From the NCBI RefSeq assembly GCF_963662805.1, contig NZ_OY759860.1, positions 1 through 64,000 of the forward strand: 64,000 nucleotides of DNA, given 5' to 3'. This document shows, in pieces, positions 62,219 to 64,000 of the stretch; the first letter of the stretch is position 1, and the number at the start of each line of letters is the position of its first letter. Source of the DNA: an uncultured Cohaesibacter sp. (GTDB lineage Bacteria; Pseudomonadota; Alphaproteobacteria; Rhizobiales; Cohaesibacteraceae). A model generated the notes under the pieces. That model had not been told where the DNA came from and searched no databases. It was given only the letters and a program-made list of their open reading frames with translations. The position numbers and the translations under genes are program-made.

Positions 62219-62509
62219 AAGCTATTTTGCTGGCCTTTTGGGAAAAAGCGTCTTCGCGTTGAAATTTACCCGTGCCATTGACATATTTGAATGATAAAGA
62301 TTGGCAAGGTTACGGAGAAATGCGTCCGCCACAGGGGTCTCTGCCGCGCGGCGATTTTCCTGCAACATCGAGATGAAAAGGTGATGCCGAGCCCCGCTCA
62401 AGCGCAAGGCAGCCACCATCCGCGTTGTAGCCAGCCTTGAGATCATGTAGATCGGCCTGAGCCAACGCGCGAGGACAAGATCCCGCATTGGGACAAAAGG
62501 AATTGGTTC
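62219..62509 (+). other. trpA-accD gap, no gene supported
   Basis: About 290 bases separate the trpA hairpin and accD. Only a minus-strand frame overlapping the accD start is open here, and it has no recognisable domain. AAAAGGAA just before 62510 is the accD ribosome site. Because insertions are frequent around it, a short gene could be hidden, but I see no support for one. Confidence 0.4.
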
Positions 62510-63558
62510 GTGAACTGGATTAACACTGTCGTTCGACCGAAAATTCGCTCTATTCTGAACCGTCGCGATACCCCGGAAAACCTCTGGATCAAATGGCCCG
62601 GTCACCCGGTGAGATGGTGTTCCACAGGGATTTGGAGCATAACCAGTATGTCGTGCCCAACTCCGACTTCCACATGCGCATCAATGCGACCCAGCGCTTC
62701 AGTTATTTCTTCGACAAGAACAAATATACGCTCGTTGATCTGCCAGAGGTCGCCGTCGATCCGCTGAAGTTCCGCGATACCAAACGCTATTCCGATCGCA
62801 TGAAGGATGCCCGCGCCAAAACCGGACGCAAGGATTCGGTGAGTGTTGCGCAGGGCGAGGTCGAAGGCCTCTTCATGACCGCCCGCCGTGCAGGACTTCA
62901 CCTTTTTGGGCGGCTCGCTCGGCATGGCCGCAGGTGAGGCGCTGATCACCGGCATGATGAAGGCCGTTGAGGACAAGACCCCCTTCGTGCTCTTCACCGC
63001 TTCGGGCGGCGCCCGCATGCAGGAAGGCATCCTGTCTCTCATGCAGATGCCGCGCGTCACCGTTGGCGGTTCAGGGCCCTGCGTGAAGAAGGTCTCCCCT
63101 ACATCGTCGTTCTCACCGATCCGACCACCGGCGGCGTCACCGCATCCTATGCGATGCTCGGTGATATCCAGCTGGCTGAACCCGGAGCCCTCATCGGCTT
63201 TGCCGGTCAGCGCGTGATCGAAACAGACGATCCGTGAAAAACTGCCCGAGGGCTTCCAGGCGCGCCGAATATCTAAAGGAACACGGCATGGTCGACATGG
63301 TCGTTCATCGCCATGATCTCAAGTCCGTCATTGCCCGGCTCTGCCGCTTCTTCACCAATACGCCAACCCCTGAGCATGTGGATGATGACCGCAGCGAAGT
63401 CTTTGTTGCTGACAGACGAGACCCAAACGGACGTCGAAGCCGCCACCAGCAAGGGCAAAGACGATGCCAAGGTAGCGGATGAAGGCAAGGCCAGCGAAAA
63501 GGTCGAAGCCCCCGCCGCCAAGGACAAGTCCGTCAAGAAAGACAAGAAGGCCGACTGA
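62510..63558 (+). CDS. accD: acetyl-CoA carboxylase carboxyltransferase beta subunit (multiple frame breaks here)
   Basis: The GTG start gives NWINTVVRPKIRSILNRRD and TPENLWIK, the usual alphaproteobacterial AccD opening. Pieces in three frames follow: GEMVFHRDLEHNQYVVPNSD, VQDFTFLGGSLGMAAGEALI, LFTASGGARMQEGILSLMQM, then in yet another frame VVLTDPTTGGVTASYAMLGD and EYLKEHGMVDMVVHRHDL. I infer extra bases near 62595, 62606, 62883, 63065, 63075, 63222, 63259 and one between 63380 and 63430. The rebuilt protein ends with a Lys/Ala/Glu-rich tail. AccD forms malonyl-CoA with AccA in fatty acid synthesis. Confidence 0.88.
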
Positions 63559-63627
63559 CTGGCCCCTTGATGGAATGGACAAGAGCCGTCGGCTCTGAAC
63601 CCTGCCATTAAGATGAAAAAGACCCCG

Positions 63628-63662
63628 ACATCCTGTGCTTGATAAAGCGCAGGATGTTCTCT
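63628..63662 (+). terminator. stem-loop after accD
   Basis: ACATCCTGTGCTT at 63628-63640 pairs with AAGCGCAGGATGT at 63645-63657 with one wobble and a four-base loop, followed by TCTCT. It lies 70 bases after the accD stop. Confidence 0.7.
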
Positions 63663-63765
63663 ATTCAGATGCCGACAAAGGCACTGCGCTCCGATACTCT
63701 CCGGCCACGCGTCAACCCGGCTACCGCCCTTTGCGCACCCCGCACGCCGTAAGGATAAAAACACG

Positions 63766-64000
63766 ATGGAACAGCCCGAGGCCATTCTTGATCGCATGAT
63801 CGATCTTCATCCCAAGAGCATCGATCTGGGGGCTGGATCGCGTTGTTTCGCTGTTGGAGAAGCTCGGCAATCCGCATCATCATCTGCCCCCCACGAATTC
63901 ACATTGCCGGAACCAACGGCAAGGGCTCGACCAGCGCCTTCCTTAGGGCCATGGCCGAGGCGGACGGCAAGCGGGTGCATGTCTATACCTCACCCCATCT
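63766..64000 (+). CDS. folC: bifunctional folylpolyglutamate/dihydrofolate synthase, 5' part (frame breaks here)
   Basis: ATG 63766 (AAGG upstream) gives MEQPEAILDRMIDLHPKSID. Correcting one extra G near 63830 gives LGLDRVVSLLEKLGNPHHHLPP, one residue over in this spelling being the join. A second extra base near 63893 restores IHIAGTNGKGSTSAFLRAM, with the P-loop GTNGKGS of Mur-ligase-type FolC, and VHVYTSPH. The gene runs off the window. FolC adds glutamate to folates. Its position after accD is standard for the order. Confidence 0.85.
   Translation, partial: MEQPEAILDRMIDLHPKSIDLGAGSRCFAVGEARQSASSSAPHEFTLPEPTARARPAPSLGPWPRRTASGCMSIPHPI

Noticed and set aside
62222..62605. 127-codon minus-strand frame before accD
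   Set aside because: It overlaps the accD start, lies in unreliable sequence and has no recognised motif.
1..64000. Mobile elements, phage genes, CRISPR arrays
   Set aside because: I found no transposase or integrase, no regularly spaced repeats and no tRNA-linked attachment repeat; the single tRNA lies in a conserved housekeeping order.

Overview
The window looks like a chromosomal segment of an alphaproteobacterium of the Hyphomicrobiales (Rhizobiales), GC-rich in coding regions. The evidence is the right-hand gene order (tRNA-Ala(GGC), FYDLN-acid protein, aroA, cmk, rpsA, sppA, ihfB, lapA-like, trpFBA, accD, folC), which is typical of that order, together with a ChvE-GguA-GguB sugar transporter, a class II EPSP synthase and many ABC and TRAP uptake systems. 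A marine member such as a Cohaesibacter relative is a guess from the transporter load. I see no IS element, phage gene or CRISPR array.

Layout. 1-706: end of a TRAP permease and a universal stress protein. 733-11398: a complete histidine utilisation locus. hutI-hutH-hutG-hutU run into a polar amino acid ABC transporter on the minus strand, and hutF-hutC diverge on the plus strand; the route is the five-step HutF/HutG version. 11423-13711: dgdR and dgdA, for 2,2-dialkylglycine (2-aminoisobutyrate) breakdown, with a perfect palindrome between them. 13800-18796: a MarR regulator divergent from an RND efflux pair, with an inverted repeat between. 18881-22770: a YjbQ protein, an SMP-30 family protein and an MHYT-GGDEF-EAL c-di-GMP enzyme.

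22816-33023: a LysR regulator divergent from what looks like one long catabolic operon: amino acid ABC importer, creatininase-family amidohydrolase, class III aminotransferase, two CoA-transferase subunits, M20 hydrolase and thiolase. Together they could take an N-acylated or cyclic beta-amino acid to a 3-oxoacid, its CoA ester and acetyl-CoA. 34271-43696: a LacI-controlled sugar locus (sugar-phosphate-isomerase-like protein, FucI/AraA-like isomerase, TRAP transporter, intracellular GH31 glycosidase) with two identical 14-bp operators in the divergent gap. 44275-48201: chvE-gguA-gguB.

48328-64000: two small membrane proteins, then the conserved housekeeping block. Between aroA and cmk lie a promoter, a small ORF and a terminator (a candidate sRNA or leader) plus a BtuF-like protein without a signal peptide.

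A quality warning: from about 58.6 kb to the end, nearly every gene except trpB is broken by single extra bases. I count about 20, all insertions and mostly in short homopolymers. One more lies in the CoA-transferase alpha gene near 29205. These look like sequencing or assembly errors, so the affected genes are annotated across the breaks.
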